DNA from: Uruburuella testudinis
GTDB taxonomy: Bacteria; Pseudomonadota; Gammaproteobacteria; Burkholderiales; Neisseriaceae
Assembly (NCBI RefSeq): GCF_022870865.1
Contig: NZ_CP091508.1
Span: forward strand, 1,674,001 to 1,738,000
Length of the DNA: 64,000 nt
Direction: 5' to 3'
The notes below the pieces were generated by a model. That model made no database searches and was not told the DNA's origin. It was given only the letters and a program-made list of their open reading frames with translations. Made by a program: the position numbers and the translations under genes. Below, one piece after another: positions 1 to 9,296 of this stretch (positions within the stretch are counted from its first letter, which is position 1; every line of letters starts with the position of its first letter).

Positions 1-150
1 GTTGTTGTTGACGATTTGCACTTTCTCGTTCACGCAGATGCCTGCGGCGTCGAGCAGGTCTTGGTCGACGGTAATGCTGCCGACGTAGTTCAAATCGGCT
101 TCGGTAACGGTGGCGCGGTGGATTTTGCCGCCGAGCATGGTGCGAAACAT
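1..150 (-). CDS. panD: Aspartate 1-decarboxylase (PanD), N-terminal part
   Basis: Only the first 50 codons lie in the window; the gene continues past the left edge. The product decarboxylates L-aspartate to beta-alanine for pantothenate and CoA synthesis in the cytoplasm. The start [20 protein letters not shown] is typical of the family, and the self-cleavage site that creates the pyruvoyl cofactor is visible as Y22-V-G24-S25. An inverted DUS pair separates it from cutA upstream, so it is probably transcribed on its own. Identification is secure although the C-terminus is not seen. Confidence 0.93.
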   Translation of the reverse strand, partial: MFRTMLGGKIHRATVTEADLNYVGSITVDQDLLDAAGICVNEKVQIVNNN

Positions 151-209
151 GGTTTTCTTTCTTTTAATCAAATGGTTCAAAGCGTTATCAGTATGCAAAC
201 GGCTGTTTG

Positions 210-253
210 AGGCCGTCTGAATCATAGTGTGCATGATGCGTTTCAGACGGCCT
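210..253 (-). terminator. Inverted DUS pair behind cutA
   Basis: AGGCCGTCTGAA (210-221) and its complement (242-253) can form a 12-bp stem with a 20-nt loop just after the cutA stop. Inverted DUS pairs commonly act as terminators in Neisseria. It would separate cutA from panD. Confidence 0.65.
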
Positions 254-256
254 GTA

Positions 257-580
257 TTATAAACCCAAAGCGGCTTTTGCCCATCTTAAATATGGTGCAA
301 AACCTCTACTGACCGGCTGCATCAGAATCTGCGGGCATTCGTAGCTGTGCAGCTGTAAAATGGTTTTTTCGATGGCGCGGTAATGGCAGCGGGATGATTT
401 GACGGTAAGGCGGATTTCTTCATCGCAATGCAGTTCGCCCTGCCAAACATATTGGCTGGTAATGGTTTCGTATTGCACACAGGCAGCCAGCTTGTGCGCC
501 AACAGCGCCGCGCCGATACGCCGCGCTTCTTCGAGATTGGGCGCGGTGGTGGTCACGGTAACGGGTTTGTATTGCGGCAT
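257..580 (-). CDS. cutA: Divalent-cation tolerance protein CutA
   Basis: A 107-residue protein of the usual CutA1 length, forming a small cytoplasmic trimer with a ferredoxin-like fold. Family marks include the N-terminal strand followed by [20 protein letters not shown], the YVWQGEL segment and the late SYECPQI turn. CutA was linked to copper tolerance in E. coli, but its biochemical role is still unclear. It follows the HAD phosphatase gene by 11 bp with a single DUS in the gap, so it may be cotranscribed with hda and that gene. Confidence 0.9.
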   Translation of the reverse strand: MPQYKPVTVTTTAPNLEEARRIGAALLAHKLAACVQYETITSQYVWQGELHCDEEIRLTVKSSRCHYRAIEKTILQLHSYECPQILMQPVSRGFAPYLRWAKAALGL

Positions 581-591
581 TTCAGACGGCC

Positions 592-1260
592 TTATTTGAA
601 ATTCAACACCGGCCAGCCTTTTTCGGCGGCTTCTTTGAGCAATGCTTCATCGGGATTCACGGCCACGGGGTCGGATACGATGCGCAACAGCGGCAAATCG
701 TTTTGGGAATCGCTGTAAAAATAGGTTTTGCCGTAACCAGCAATGGTTTCGCCGCGCGCTTCCAGCCATTGGTTAAGGCGGGTGATTTTGCCCTCTTTCA
801 GGCTCGGGGTGCCGATATGGCGGCCGGTGTAGCGGCCGTCGGCGCTGATTTCGAGCTGGGTGCCGATAATGTTTTCGATACCGAAAAGGCGGCAGATGGG
901 GGTGATGATAAATTCGTTGGTAGACGAAATCACCAGCAATTCATCGCCGGCATCACGGTGGCCTTGCACCAGCATTTTTGCCATCGGGCTGATGTGCGGC
1001 AGAATGAATTCTCGTGTGAATTCGCGATGCATTTCGGCCAATTCGTCCATGCTGAAACGGCTCAGCGGCGCCAAATGAAAAGCCAGAAATTCATCGATAT
1101 TGAGGCAGCCGTTGCAGTAGTCTTGATAGAATTTGTCGTTTTGGGTGCGGGTGTATTCTGCATCGACCACGCCTTTTTTGATCAGATATTGCGGCCAGGC
1201 GTGATCGGAATCGGTGTTGATCAGTGTGTTGTCGAGATCGAAAATGGCGAGGTTTTTCAT
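592..1260 (-). CDS. HAD-superfamily hydrolase, subclass IB (SerB-like)
   Basis: 222 residues with the HAD motif I DLDNTL (nucleophile Asp8, acid Asp10), motif II around VISSTN and motif III/IV near YSDSQNDLPLL, which is the phosphoserine-phosphatase-like arrangement. It is probably a phosphomonoesterase, but the substrate cannot be read from the sequence. The start codon overlaps the hda stop by 4 bp (ATGA), indicating translational coupling. The Hda-HAD pairing is conserved in Neisseria-like genomes as far as I recall. SerB itself is longer, so I do not use that symbol. Confidence 0.85.
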   Translation of the reverse strand: MKNLAIFDLDNTLINTDSDHAWPQYLIKKGVVDAEYTRTQNDKFYQDYCNGCLNIDEFLAFHLAPLSRFSMDELAEMHREFTREFILPHISPMAKMLVQGHRDAGDELLVISSTNEFIITPICRLFGIENIIGTQLEISADGRYTGRHIGTPSLKEGKITRLNQWLEARGETIAGYGKTYFYSDSQNDLPLLRIVSDPVAVNPDEALLKEAAEKGWPVLNFK

Positions 1261-1925
1261 TCGGTTTCCTGTTGTTTCAAAAGCTGGCGCAATAAAGGCA
1301 GCGTGATGCGTTTGCCCATCATCACGGCGTAGTTGTCGAGGGTGTCGAGCATCTGCATCAGGCTGTCCATATCGCGGCGCCAGTGGTTGAGCAGATAGGC
1401 AAAAATGTCGGCATCAATCGTGAGCTGACGTGCTGCGGCCATGCTCACCAGCGCATCGATTTTTTCTTGATCGCTCAGCGGTTTCACATCATAAATCAGG
1501 CAGTAGCCCATGCGGGTGCGCAAATCTTCGCGGATCACCAGCTGTTGCGGCGGCACATCGGCTGAGAGCAGCAGAAAGCCTTGGCCGCTGTTGCGAAACT
1601 GGTTAAACACGGCAAACAGCAGCGCTTGCTCGTCGTCGTTTAATTTATCAACCTGGTCGATGGCCAGATAATCGGCCTCAAAGGCTTTGTCGGTAAGCGG
1701 CGATTGGGCGGCATCGACATACACGGCCCGGTGCCCGGCTTGCAGCGCCTGCGCCACCCATGCCTGCAAAAGATGGCTTTTGCCCGAGCCTTCCTGCCCC
1801 CACACATAAATAAACTGGCCGTGCTGCTGTTGCAGCACGTGCAGCAGCTCGGCGTTGGCCGTGCCCAGAAATTTATCAAATCCGGGGTAGGCTTGGGCGG
1901 CAAAATCAAAAATAAGCTGGTTCAC
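1257..1925 (-). CDS. hda: DnaA regulatory inactivator Hda / DnaA-like AAA+ protein
   Basis: 222 residues resembling DnaA domain III without the DNA-binding domain IV. The Walker A motif is GQEGSGKSHLLQAW (about residues 43-56), and a Walker B-like segment YLAIDQVDKL follows. Hda family proteins act with the beta clamp to stimulate ATP hydrolysis by DnaA and limit re-initiation. Hda proteins usually carry a QL-type clamp-binding motif at the N-terminus; here MNQLIFDF is compatible. It leads a unit with the HAD phosphatase and cutA, and is divergent from dedA. Confidence 0.88.
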   Translation of the reverse strand: MNQLIFDFAAQAYPGFDKFLGTANAELLHVLQQQHGQFIYVWGQEGSGKSHLLQAWVAQALQAGHRAVYVDAAQSPLTDKAFEADYLAIDQVDKLNDDEQALLFAVFNQFRNSGQGFLLLSADVPPQQLVIREDLRTRMGYCLIYDVKPLSDQEKIDALVSMAAARQLTIDADIFAYLLNHWRRDMDSLMQMLDTLDNYAVMMGKRITLPLLRQLLKQQETE

Positions 1926-2060
1926 AGAAAAATCTTTCCGCAGGCATCAGGGCGGTTAATTGTACGTTGTTTTCACGCATGGCAGCAAGCCGCGCCGTTT
2001 ATTCTCTGCGGTTTGGCGCAAACGCGGTTTTCACTTAGAATAGCGAACTTCTGGCACATC

Positions 2061-2105
2061 AGGCCGTCTGAACCCTTGTTTTTTAAATTTATCTTCAGAC
2101 GGCAT
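2061..2105. other. Inverted DUS pair between hda and dedA
   Basis: AGGCCGTCTGAA at 2061-2072 and TTCAGACGGCAT at 2094-2105 flank an AT-rich 21-nt loop. The flanking genes diverge, so this pair lies in a promoter region rather than behind a gene. It may act in uptake only. Confidence 0.6.
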
Positions 2106-2149
2106 TGTTAAAATCGGATATTCCGGCCTTTATTCAAGAAAGATTATTT

Positions 2150-2794
2150 GTGATCAGCACCATTATTGATTTCATCATGCACATCGACCAGCATTTGAGC
2201 GTGCTTGCCGCCGATTACGGCATGTGGATTTACGCCATATTGTTTTTGATTATTTTTTGTGAAACCGGGTTGGTGGTCACCCCTTTCCTGCCCGGCGATT
2301 CGTTACTCTTTGCCGCCGGCGGTATTGCTGCGTTGGGCGAAATGAACATCCACCTGATGGTGGCGCTGCTGTTGGTTGCTGCCATTTTAGGCGATGCGGT
2401 CAACTTTGCCATCGGTAAATATTTCGGCGGCCGCTTGTTTGCCAACCCCGATTCCAAAATTTTCCGCCGCGCCTATCTGAAAAAAACCCACGCCTTTTAT
2501 GAAAAACACGGCGGTAAAACCATTATCATCGCCCGCTTCGTGCCGATTGTGCGCACGTTTGCCCCGTTTGTGGCCGGCATGGGCAATATGCACTACGGCC
2601 GCTTTATCCGCTACAATATTATCGGTGCGGTTTTATGGGTGGTGTTGTTTTCTTATGCCGGTTACTTCTTTGCCAACATACCGGTGGTCAAAAACAACCT
2701 GGCCTTGGTGCTGGCCGCCATCATCGTGATTTCGATTCTGCCCGCCGTGATTGAAATCATCCGCGCCCGCCGTGGTGCTGCTGAAAACCGATAA
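2150..2794 (+). CDS. DedA-family inner-membrane protein
   Basis: A polytopic membrane protein of the DedA/SNARE-associated family, which supports membrane homeostasis and lipid-carrier transport. It has the family marks [19 protein letters not shown] near residue 45, then [20 protein letters not shown] sequence near 135 with the key Arg, and a hydrophobic C-terminal helix pair. I chose the GTG at 2150 because AAGAAAG precedes it at a good distance. An upstream TTG at 2105 falls inside a DUS, and ATG 2177 is a third option. A strong hairpin follows the stop. Confidence 0.87.
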   Translation: MISTIIDFIMHIDQHLSVLAADYGMWIYAILFLIIFCETGLVVTPFLPGDSLLFAAGGIAALGEMNIHLMVALLLVAAILGDAVNFAIGKYFGGRLFANPDSKIFRRAYLKKTHAFYEKHGGKTIIIARFVPIVRTFAPFVAGMGNMHYGRFIRYNIIGAVLWVVLFSYAGYFFANIPVVKNNLALVLAAIIVISILPAVIEIIRARRGAAENR

Positions 2795-2802
2795 GTATTT
2801 TT

Positions 2803-2857
2803 CTTTCACCACACACAGGCCGCCTGAAAGTTTTCAGACGACCTGTGTGTGGTGAAA
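2803..2857 (+). terminator. Long hairpin with degenerate DUS behind dedA
   Basis: CTTTCACCACACACAGG pairs with CCTGTGTGTGGTGAAAG around two imperfect DUS (GCCGCCTGAA and TTCAGACGACC). The stem exceeds 20 bp with a tight loop, which makes it a convincing terminator built on decayed DUS. Confidence 0.75.
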
Positions 2858-2901
2858 GCAATGATTATAAACGGCTCCAAGCCAATCGGCCGGCATCCCC
2901 T

Positions 2902-3064
2902 TAGGGTGTTCTGATGGTCGTTTATGAGCGGATTTGCGCTCCTGAAAATGCAGATACCAGGCAAAAATGCAGCAAGATTGGACATCTTACGAGGCATTTT
3001 TAATGTAGAAAATATGCTGTTAGCGCAAAAAATTTGATGATATATAACACGTCAGGATATCCTA
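2902..3064. mobile_element. Family A MITE, full-length copy
   Basis: A 163-bp unit bounded by TAGGGTGTTCTGA and TCAGGATATCCTA. Its interior shares the family core (CTGAAAATGCAGAT, CAGGCAAAAA, GCAGCAAGATT, CTTACGAGGC). There is no coding capacity. It lies between dedA and the acyltransferase. Confidence 0.8.
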
Positions 3065-3076
3065 ACCACAACACAA

Positions 3077-3122
3077 TATATCAAGGCCGTCTGAAAATAT
3101 GCTTTCAGACGGCCTTGATTAT
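3077..3122. terminator. Inverted DUS hairpin
   Basis: A stem formed by ATATATCAAGGCCGTCTGAA and its near-perfect complement with an 8-nt loop. It lies between convergent dedA (+) and the acyltransferase (-) and could terminate both. Confidence 0.75.
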
Positions 3123-3166
3123 ATTGCCTAAAAGAGCCTGATGCGTCTTTTAAGCCCCTAAATCAT

Positions 3167-3679
3167 TCAATCCAGCAAGTTTTTCTTAACCACTGCCGGG
3201 TTGCCTGCCGCAACGCTATAAGGTGGAATATCTCTGGTGACAACCGCAGCGGCACCGATGGTGCAACCTTCACCGATGGTTACGCCGCCCATAATAATCG
3301 CACGGCGACCCAGCCAGACATTATCACCGATAACGATGGGCTTCACTTCGGTATAACCATCGTATTGCTTGGTAACGGGATCGAATTTATGTTGTGTGCT
3401 GTAAAACAAGCACTCCGGCCCCATAAAAACATTTTTTCCGAGGGTTAAGCCTTTGGCGATTTCACACCTTACACCGATGCTCGAATTGTCTCCCACCACC
3501 GTGTCGGGAAGCACATAGCCGCCTTGCTCGATATTCACATTTTTACCGATATTGTCGGAAATCCGTTTGGCCAGAAAATACCTGATTTTTTTAGCAATTC
3601 CGCCAAACGGTTTTTCGTAGGAAGGCGGTAAAATAGCGCCGATAACACGCAACAGCCGTACATAAATTTTCTTTTTCAC
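3167..3679 (-). CDS. Left-handed beta-helix acyltransferase (LacA/WbbJ type)
   Basis: 170 residues with hexapeptide repeats from about residue 45 onward (for example NVNIEQGGYVLPDTVVG and IVIGDNVWLGRRAIIMGGV), ending in the TIGEGCTIGAAAVVTRDIPPYSVAAGNPA motif typical of acetyltransferases of the maltose/galactoside/colanic-acid class. It is probably trimeric and acetyl-CoA dependent, acting on a sugar of a surface glycan; the acceptor is unknown. The basic N-terminal 40 residues suggest membrane association. It stands alone, with no glycan cluster beside it, and is flanked by family A and family C repeats. Confidence 0.82.
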   Translation of the reverse strand: MKKKIYVRLLRVIGAILPPSYEKPFGGIAKKIRYFLAKRISDNIGKNVNIEQGGYVLPDTVVGDNSSIGVRCEIAKGLTLGKNVFMGPECLFYSTQHKFDPVTKQYDGYTEVKPIVIGDNVWLGRRAIIMGGVTIGEGCTIGAAAVVTRDIPPYSVAAGNPAVVKKNLLD

Positions 3680-3714
3680 GATTACTCAACTCCCAATTGA
3701 TGTTGTCATCAAAT

Positions 3715-3790
3715 TATAGTGAAATGAAAAAGGAGTGATACAAAGCAGCAAGCCGCAGCAACACCGTAGCACTTTTTCTTCATTTCACGG
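3715..3790. repeat. Family C short inverted-repeat element
   Basis: About 76 bp bounded by TATAGTGAAATGAA and CTTCATTTCACGG. The interior (GTGATACAA...GCAGCAACACCG.AGCA) matches the reverse complement of a second copy at 37034-37101. It lies between the gyrA end and the acyltransferase start. Confidence 0.65.
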
Positions 3791-3824
3791 TAAATCAAAT
3801 CAAGTAAACGCTTTCCCTATTATC

Positions 3825-6584
3825 TTACTCTGAAGCAGGTGCTTGATCATCAGGATGGTCAGACAGATTTTCTAAAGTTTCGTTCTCTGCTTCTTCCGGC
3901 TCTGCGACACGCTCCAGGCTGACCAAAGTTTCGCCTTCATCGAGGTTAATCAGCTTCACACCTGCCGCTGCACGGCCGGTTTCGCGGATTTGATCGACTT
4001 TGGTGCGAATCAATACGCCGCCGCTGGTAATCAGCATCAAATCATCGCTCTCGGCCACCAGCGTTGCGGCCACCAAATCGCCGTTGCGCTTGCCGGTGTT
4101 GATAGCGATATTGCCCTGGCCGCCTTTGCCTTTGCGGCTGTAGTCGGCAATCGGGGTGCGCTTGCCGTAGCCGTTGGCCGTGGCGGTGAGCACTTGCAGT
4201 TCTTCTTGCGCCTCGCACTCGGGCGCGAAAGTAATCAGGCTGACGATACGGCCGTCGGCAGGCAGACGCATACCGCGCAAACCGCCGCTGCCGCGACCGG
4301 ATGGGCGTACACCTTTGTTGGCTTTGGGCGCGCTGCTTTCGCCGTTGTCGGCTTCATCGCTGCTTTCGGCTTCAATGATGTCGCCGTCTTCTTCGCTCTC
4401 GTCAGCATCGCTGCTGCCTTCCCAATATTCGTTGAATCGGATGGCTTTACCGAGGTTGGAAAACAGCATAATGTCGTGACAGCCGCCGGTTTTGGCTACG
4501 CCTACCAGTGAATCGCCCTCTTTCAGCGCAATGGCTTTAATGCCTTGCGCACGCACGTTTTTAAAGGCGCACAATTGCACTTTTTTCACCATGCCTTGCG
4601 CAGTAGCGAAGAATACGTATTCGTCTTCGGGGAAATCGCGCACAGCCAGAATGGCGCTCACTTTTTCGCCCTCATCGAGTTGGATGACATTGTTAATCGG
4701 TCGGCCGCGACTGTTGCGCCCGCCTTCAGGCAGTTTGTATACTTTAATCCAATGGCACTTGCCTAAATTGGTGAAACACATCAGATAATCGTGGGTGTTG
4801 GCCACAAACAGGGTTTCGATAAAGTCTTCGTCTTTAGTGGCGGCAGCCTGCTTGCCGCGTCCGCCGCGGCGCTGTGCCTGATAATCGCTGGTCGGTTGGG
4901 TTTTGATGTAGCCGCTGTGGGTAAGCGTGACTACCATTTCGCGTGGCGGAATCAGGTCTTCATCGGCAATGTCGCCACCGAAGGGGTTGATTTCGCTGCG
5001 GCGCTCATCACCGAATTGGCTTTTGATTTCTTCCAATTCGTCGTTGATGATTTGGGTGATGCGCTCCGGCTTGGCCAAAATATCCAGAAAATCAATAATC
5101 TGCGCCATAATGTTTTTATAATCACCGATAATGCCGTCTTGATCGAGGCCGGTAAGGTTGCGCAGGCTCATGCGCAAAATAGCATCGGCCTGTATGTCGC
5201 TCAGATAATAACCTTCGCCCTGCAAACCCAGATTTTCCGGCAGCCCTTCGGGGCGTGCCATGCTCAAGTCCAAATCGCTGCGGCTGAGCATGTCTTCCAC
5301 CAAACCGGAACGCCAGGCGCGTGCCAACAGGCGTTCTTTGGCTTCGGGTGCATCGGCTGAAGTTTTAATCAGCTCGATCATTTCGTCGATGTTAGACAAG
5401 GCCACTGCTTTACCTTCGGCGATATGGCCTTCGTGGCGGGCTTTTTTCAAGCGGAATAAGGTGCGGCGGGTAACCACTTCGCGGCGGTGGCGCAAAAATT
5501 CGCTCAAAATCTGCTTGAGATTGAGCAGGCGCGGCTGTCCGTCGACCAGCGCCACCATATTGATGCCGAAGCTGTCTTGCAATTGGGTGAGCTTATAAAG
5601 CTGGTTCAACACCACTTCGGCGTTTTCGTTGCGTTTGAGCTCGATAACCACGCGCATGCCCGATTTATCAGACTCATCGCGCAGATCGGAAACGCCTTCC
5701 AACACCTTATCGCGCACCAATTCGCCGATTTTCTCTACCAATTTGGCTTTGTTTACCTGATACGGAATTTCATCAATGATGATGGCTTCGCGTTCGCCGT
5801 GTTTGCCGATGGGCTCGATATGGGTTTTACCGCGCATCACCACGCGGCCGCGGCCGGTTTTATAGCCTTCGCGCACACCGCTCAAGCCGTAAATGGTGGC
5901 GCCGGTGGGGAAATCGGGCGCCGGCATCAATTGAATCAATTCTTCGATGCTCATGTCACCGTTGTGCAAAAGCGCCACGCAGGCGTTGATGGTTTCGGTG
6001 AGGTTGTGCGGCGGGATATTGGTGGCCATGCCCACGGCAATACCGGATGAACCGTTGACCAGCAAGGCCGGAAAACGGGTGGGCAAAACCAGCGGCTCAT
6101 GTTCGCTGCCGTCGTAGTTGGGGCCGAAATTCACGGTTTCTTCTTCGATATCGGCCAGCATTTCATGGGCGATTTTAGCCATGCGGATTTCGGTATAACG
6201 CATCGCCGCGGCGCCGTCGCCGTCAACCGAGCCGAAATTGCCCTGACCGTCGACCAGCATATAGCGCAATGAAAAATCCTGTGCCATGCGCACAATGGTG
6301 TCATACACTGCACTGTCGCCATGGGGGTGGTATTTACCGATTACGTCGCCGACAATACGGGCAGATTTTTTATAGGCGCTGTTCCAGTTGTTTTTCAGCT
6401 CGTGCATGGCGTAAAGCACGCGGCGGTGCACCGGTTTCAAACCATCGCGCACATCCGGCAGCGCCCGCCCCACAATCACGCTCATGGCGTAATCGAGGTA
6501 GCTGCGGCGCATTTCGTCTTCAAGGCTGATGGGGATGGTTTCTTTGGCAAAGTGATGGTCGTTGCGGATGGTTGCGTCGGTCAT
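3825..6584 (-). CDS. gyrA: DNA gyrase subunit A
   Basis: 919 residues, the type II topoisomerase subunit that breaks and reseals DNA and introduces negative supercoils with GyrB. The catalytic tyrosine is Y130 in [10 protein letters not shown]. The quinolone-determining region reads [12 protein letters not shown] with S91 and D95, the same numbering as in N. gonorrhoeae, and both positions carry the susceptible-type residues. The C-terminal beta-pinwheel contains the GyrA box QRRGGRGK. An acidic, low-complexity insert ([14 protein letters not shown]) interrupts the C-terminal domain, and the tail is also acidic. It is transcribed alone, with a long AT-rich region upstream. Confidence 0.98.
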   Translation of the reverse strand: MTDATIRNDHHFAKETIPISLEDEMRRSYLDYAMSVIVGRALPDVRDGLKPVHRRVLYAMHELKNNWNSAYKKSARIVGDVIGKYHPHGDSAVYDTIVRMAQDFSLRYMLVDGQGNFGSVDGDGAAAMRYTEIRMAKIAHEMLADIEEETVNFGPNYDGSEHEPLVLPTRFPALLVNGSSGIAVGMATNIPPHNLTETINACVALLHNGDMSIEELIQLMPAPDFPTGATIYGLSGVREGYKTGRGRVVMRGKTHIEPIGKHGEREAIIIDEIPYQVNKAKLVEKIGELVRDKVLEGVSDLRDESDKSGMRVVIELKRNENAEVVLNQLYKLTQLQDSFGINMVALVDGQPRLLNLKQILSEFLRHRREVVTRRTLFRLKKARHEGHIAEGKAVALSNIDEMIELIKTSADAPEAKERLLARAWRSGLVEDMLSRSDLDLSMARPEGLPENLGLQGEGYYLSDIQADAILRMSLRNLTGLDQDGIIGDYKNIMAQIIDFLDILAKPERITQIINDELEEIKSQFGDERRSEINPFGGDIADEDLIPPREMVVTLTHSGYIKTQPTSDYQAQRRGGRGKQAAATKDEDFIETLFVANTHDYLMCFTNLGKCHWIKVYKLPEGGRNSRGRPINNVIQLDEGEKVSAILAVRDFPEDEYVFFATAQGMVKKVQLCAFKNVRAQGIKAIALKEGDSLVGVAKTGGCHDIMLFSNLGKAIRFNEYWEGSSDADESEEDGDIIEAESSDEADNGESSAPKANKGVRPSGRGSGGLRGMRLPADGRIVSLITFAPECEAQEELQVLTATANGYGKRTPIADYSRKGKGGQGNIAINTGKRNGDLVAATLVAESDDLMLITSGGVLIRTKVDQIRETGRAAAGVKLINLDEGETLVSLERVAEPEEAENETLENLSDHPDDQAPASE

Positions 6585-7148
6585 GATGGTTTGGCAATTC
6601 TAAAGAGAAAAATTCACACACGATTCTAACACAAAACCGCTCTTCTTTGGCTTTGTGCTTCTAGGGTGTCCTGACCATGTGATTTATGAACACATACTAC
6701 CCGATTGGGAAAGCATTTACCGCATATCCGTTTAAATGATGATAAGTATCTTTTGTATTTCGAGGCCATCTGAAATTTTGCAGTCGGGCAAGCATAATTT
6801 TTAAAATTCCAAAAGCATGAAATCGCATACAGCAATGCTTGCAGGGCTTACCCACAAAACCTGTGGATAACTTTGTGGACAGTATGTGAACTGATGCGGT
6901 TTTTCCTATAAAATCAGGCTTTCCAACATGATTGCACAAAAATTAAGCCGACAAATAAAATCTTTATATTTCATAAAGTTAAATAATAAAAGAAGTTGTC
7001 AAGATTCTTTTGCTTTATTTTTATGACAGCCACAATGTTTATTTTTCCCAATGTGGATAAACATAAAATTTATGTACACAAGCGCTTGACAAAACGCCAA
7101 ATCAGCGTAAAACCTTGCCCCACAATGATTTAAGGCCGTCTGAAAAAA
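6585..7148. other. Intergenic region gyrA-earP with DnaA-box-like sites
   Basis: A 564-bp non-coding gap holding the divergent gyrA and earP promoters. A solitary family A left end (TAGGGTGTCCTGA) lies at 6662-6674. Two exact TGTGGATAA sequences (complement of the DnaA box TTATCCACA) lie at 6862-6870 and 7052-7060. A one-mismatch TTACCCACA is at 6848-6856 and a two-mismatch site at 6874-6882. The stretch between about 6935 and 7080 is very AT-rich. It may be a DnaA-regulated promoter or an initiation region. Confidence 0.5.
7086..7113 (+). promoter_or_regulatory. Candidate sigma70 promoter of earP-efp
   Basis: TTGACA at 7086-7091 is followed after 16 nt by TAAAAC at 7108-7113. The -35 is perfect and the -10 is weak. 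A DUS lies between it and the earP start. Confidence 0.35.
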
Positions 7149-8309
7149 ATGAAGCCGTTTGAAAACCCTTCTCAATTTACCTGCTGGCTGTTTTGCAATG
7201 TCATCGACAATTACGGCGACATCGGCGTATCGTGGCGCCTGGCCCGCGCCCTGCACAATGAGTTGGGCTGGCGGGTGTGCTTGTGGGTAGATGATGAAAC
7301 CGCCTTGAGCGCACTGTGCCCCGGCTTGCCGCCCCTGCCCTGCACTTTCCACAATATTGCCATACAGCGCTGGCAGGCAGGTGTATATGCCGAAGGCGCG
7401 TCTGCAGCCCCACCACCGCAAATCGTTATCGAAACCTTTGCCTGCAATTTAGCGCCGAATGTGCTCGACATTATGCTGAAAACCCGGCCTTTATGGTTGA
7501 ATTGGGAATATCTCAGCGCCGAAGCCAGCAACGAACGTCTGCACGCACTGCCTTCACTGCAAAGCAACGGCTTGCAGAAATATTTCTGGTTTATGGGTTT
7601 CAGTGAAAACAGCGGCGGCCTCTTGCGCGAATATGATTATGCCCGAAGCAGCACGCCCGATAATGCCTTGAGAAAGCAATGGCTGCTGCCTGAGAAAACC
7701 GCCCCCGAATGGCTGCTGTTCGGCTACCACAGCCCGATATGGACCGAATGGCTGCGCATGTGGCAACAGGCCGGTAAGCCTATTTGCCTGCTGTTGGCAG
7801 GCAAACAGATTATTGAGAGCCTCAAAGCCGATGCTGCTATTCCCCAAAACGCGTTGATGCACCACGGCGATGTGTTTCAGACGGCATGTGTTACTTTAGT
7901 CAACATGCCTTTTGTGCCCCAAAGCGATTTCGACCGCCTGCTGCACCTGGCCGACGGGCTGATTATCCGCGGCGAAGACAGCTTCGTGCGCGCCCAATAT
8001 GCAGCCAAACCTTTTTTCTGGCACATTTATCCGCAAGACGAGATGGCGCATTTTGACAAACTGCATGCCTTTTGGCAGCGCGTCTACCCCACCTTTCCCG
8101 AGGCTGTGCAAAGTGCCCACCAAGCCCTCTCCGACGAACTGAACGGCGGCCCCGCCCTGACCGCTGCGGCGCGGCTTGCTGCTTGGAAGGTGCTGCAAAC
8201 ACACTGGCACGCGTGGCAAAAAAGCAGCACCGATTGGCAGCAAAACCTGTTTGCCCAAACTTCCGCTACCGAAAAACTAGCCAAATTTATACAAGGTAAG
8301 TTAGAATAG
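7149..8309 (+). CDS. earP: EF-P arginine rhamnosyltransferase EarP
   Basis: 386 residues. EarP transfers rhamnose from dTDP-L-rhamnose to an arginine of elongation factor P, which activates it for translation of polyproline stretches. The N-terminal FCNVIDNYGDIGVSWRLARAL carries the conserved Asp residues of the active site, and the C-terminal RGEDSFVRAQYAAKPFFWHIYPQ is the nucleotide-sugar binding signature. The target gene efp lies 40 bp downstream on the same strand, the classical context. It starts at ATG 7149 just behind a DUS. Confidence 0.95.
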   Translation: MKPFENPSQFTCWLFCNVIDNYGDIGVSWRLARALHNELGWRVCLWVDDETALSALCPGLPPLPCTFHNIAIQRWQAGVYAEGASAAPPPQIVIETFACNLAPNVLDIMLKTRPLWLNWEYLSAEASNERLHALPSLQSNGLQKYFWFMGFSENSGGLLREYDYARSSTPDNALRKQWLLPEKTAPEWLLFGYHSPIWTEWLRMWQQAGKPICLLLAGKQIIESLKADAAIPQNALMHHGDVFQTACVTLVNMPFVPQSDFDRLLHLADGLIIRGEDSFVRAQYAAKPFFWHIYPQDEMAHFDKLHAFWQRVYPTFPEAVQSAHQALSDELNGGPALTAAARLAAWKVLQTHWHAWQKSSTDWQQNLFAQTSATEKLAKFIQGKLE

Positions 8310-8349
8310 CGCGTTTATTTTTACGATTACCGATTGATTGGAAAACACA

Positions 8350-8910
8350 ATGAAAACCGCACAAGAATTGCGCTCAGGCAACGTATTTATGGTGGGCAAC
8401 GACCCGATGGTGGTACAAAAAACCGAATACATCAAAGGCGGCCGCAGCTCGGCCAAAGTGAGCATGAAGCTGAAAAACCTGCTCACCGGCGCCGCTACCG
8501 AAACCATCTATAAAGCCGACGACAAATTCGATGTCGTGGTGCTGGCCCGCAAAAACTGCACCTACAGCTACTTTGCCGACCCGATGTATGTATTTATGGA
8601 TGAAGAGTTCAACCAATATGAAATCGAAGCCGAAAACATCGGCGACAACCTGAAATTTATCGTAGACGGCATGGAAGACGTGTGCGAAGTAACCTTCTAC
8701 GAAGGTAACCCCATTTCCGTAGAGCTGCCCACCATCATCGTGCGCGAAGTGGAATACACCGAGCCGGCTGTTAAAGGCGACACTTCAGGCAAAGTGATGA
8801 AAACCGCACGCCTGATCGGTGGCACCGAAATCCAAGTGATGTCTTATGTGGAAAACGGCGACAAAATCGAAATCGATACCCGCACCGGCGAATTCCGCAA
8901 ACGCGCTTAA
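8350..8910 (+). CDS. efp: Translation elongation factor P
   Basis: 186 residues from ATG 8350, with three beta-barrel domains. EF-P binds between the P and E sites and relieves ribosome stalling at proline runs. The loop residue is Arg32 (KGGRSSAK), matching the EarP rhamnosylation type rather than the lysine type modified by EpmA. A TTG at 8338 in the same frame would add MENT but lacks support; family proteins begin MKTAQELR. An inverted DUS terminator follows. The earP-efp pair is self-contained. Confidence 0.97.
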   Translation: MKTAQELRSGNVFMVGNDPMVVQKTEYIKGGRSSAKVSMKLKNLLTGAATETIYKADDKFDVVVLARKNCTYSYFADPMYVFMDEEFNQYEIEAENIGDNLKFIVDGMEDVCEVTFYEGNPISVELPTIIVREVEYTEPAVKGDTSGKVMKTARLIGGTEIQVMSYVENGDKIEIDTRTGEFRKRA

Positions 8911-8931
8911 CTGTTAAACAAATAATCTTAT

Positions 8932-8965
8932 ATGCCGTCTGAAAATGTTCAGACGGCATTTTTAT
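8932..8965 (+). terminator. Inverted DUS terminator of efp
   Basis: ATGCCGTCTGAA and TTCAGACGGCAT with a 4-nt loop, followed by TTTTTAT. This copy carries the AT-type DUS rather than the AG type. Confidence 0.85.
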
Positions 8966-9018
8966 ATTCGCTATAACAAAATAATAAAATGGCATTATTT
9001 TTGATGCCGAACCCCCTC

Positions 9019-9162
9019 TAGGGTGTCCTGGCAATTCAAAATTACTCAGATTTTTTGCGCTAAAAGCACATCTGCTGCGTTAAAAAGCCTCGCAAGATGC
9101 CTAATCTTGCTGCGTTTTTAGGAGTAAAAAGCACCCGCCAATCGAGTGGTCAGAACATCCTA
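9019..9162. mobile_element. Family A MITE, 144-bp copy
   Basis: Bounded by TAGGGTGTCCTGG and TCAGAACATCCTA, with the core GCACATCTGCTGCGTTAAAA, CTCGCAAGATG and ATCTTGCTGCG inside. It is non-coding and lies in the efp-fadD gap. The remaining 134 bp up to fadD hold its promoter and nothing else that I recognise. Confidence 0.8.
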
Positions 9163-9296
9163 AAGCACTTGCTCGAAATAATTTCTGCGATTATGCTTGA
9201 TTTACGTTATATTCTGTAATAACTGCGTTATTTTTACCCCGCAGTTACCGCAATGAGCAGTACCTCACAATAAATAAAACCATCAGGAGAAACAGT

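Noticed and set aside
2902-3064. Family A units as Correia (CREE/NEMIS) elements
   Set aside because: The ends are TAGGGTGTCCTGA, not the TATAG(T/C)GGATTAAA ends of Correia elements, and the interiors do not match.
4791-6050. Plus-strand frames opposite gyrA
   Set aside because: gyrA is complete and highly conserved here; the opposite frames look like no protein family.
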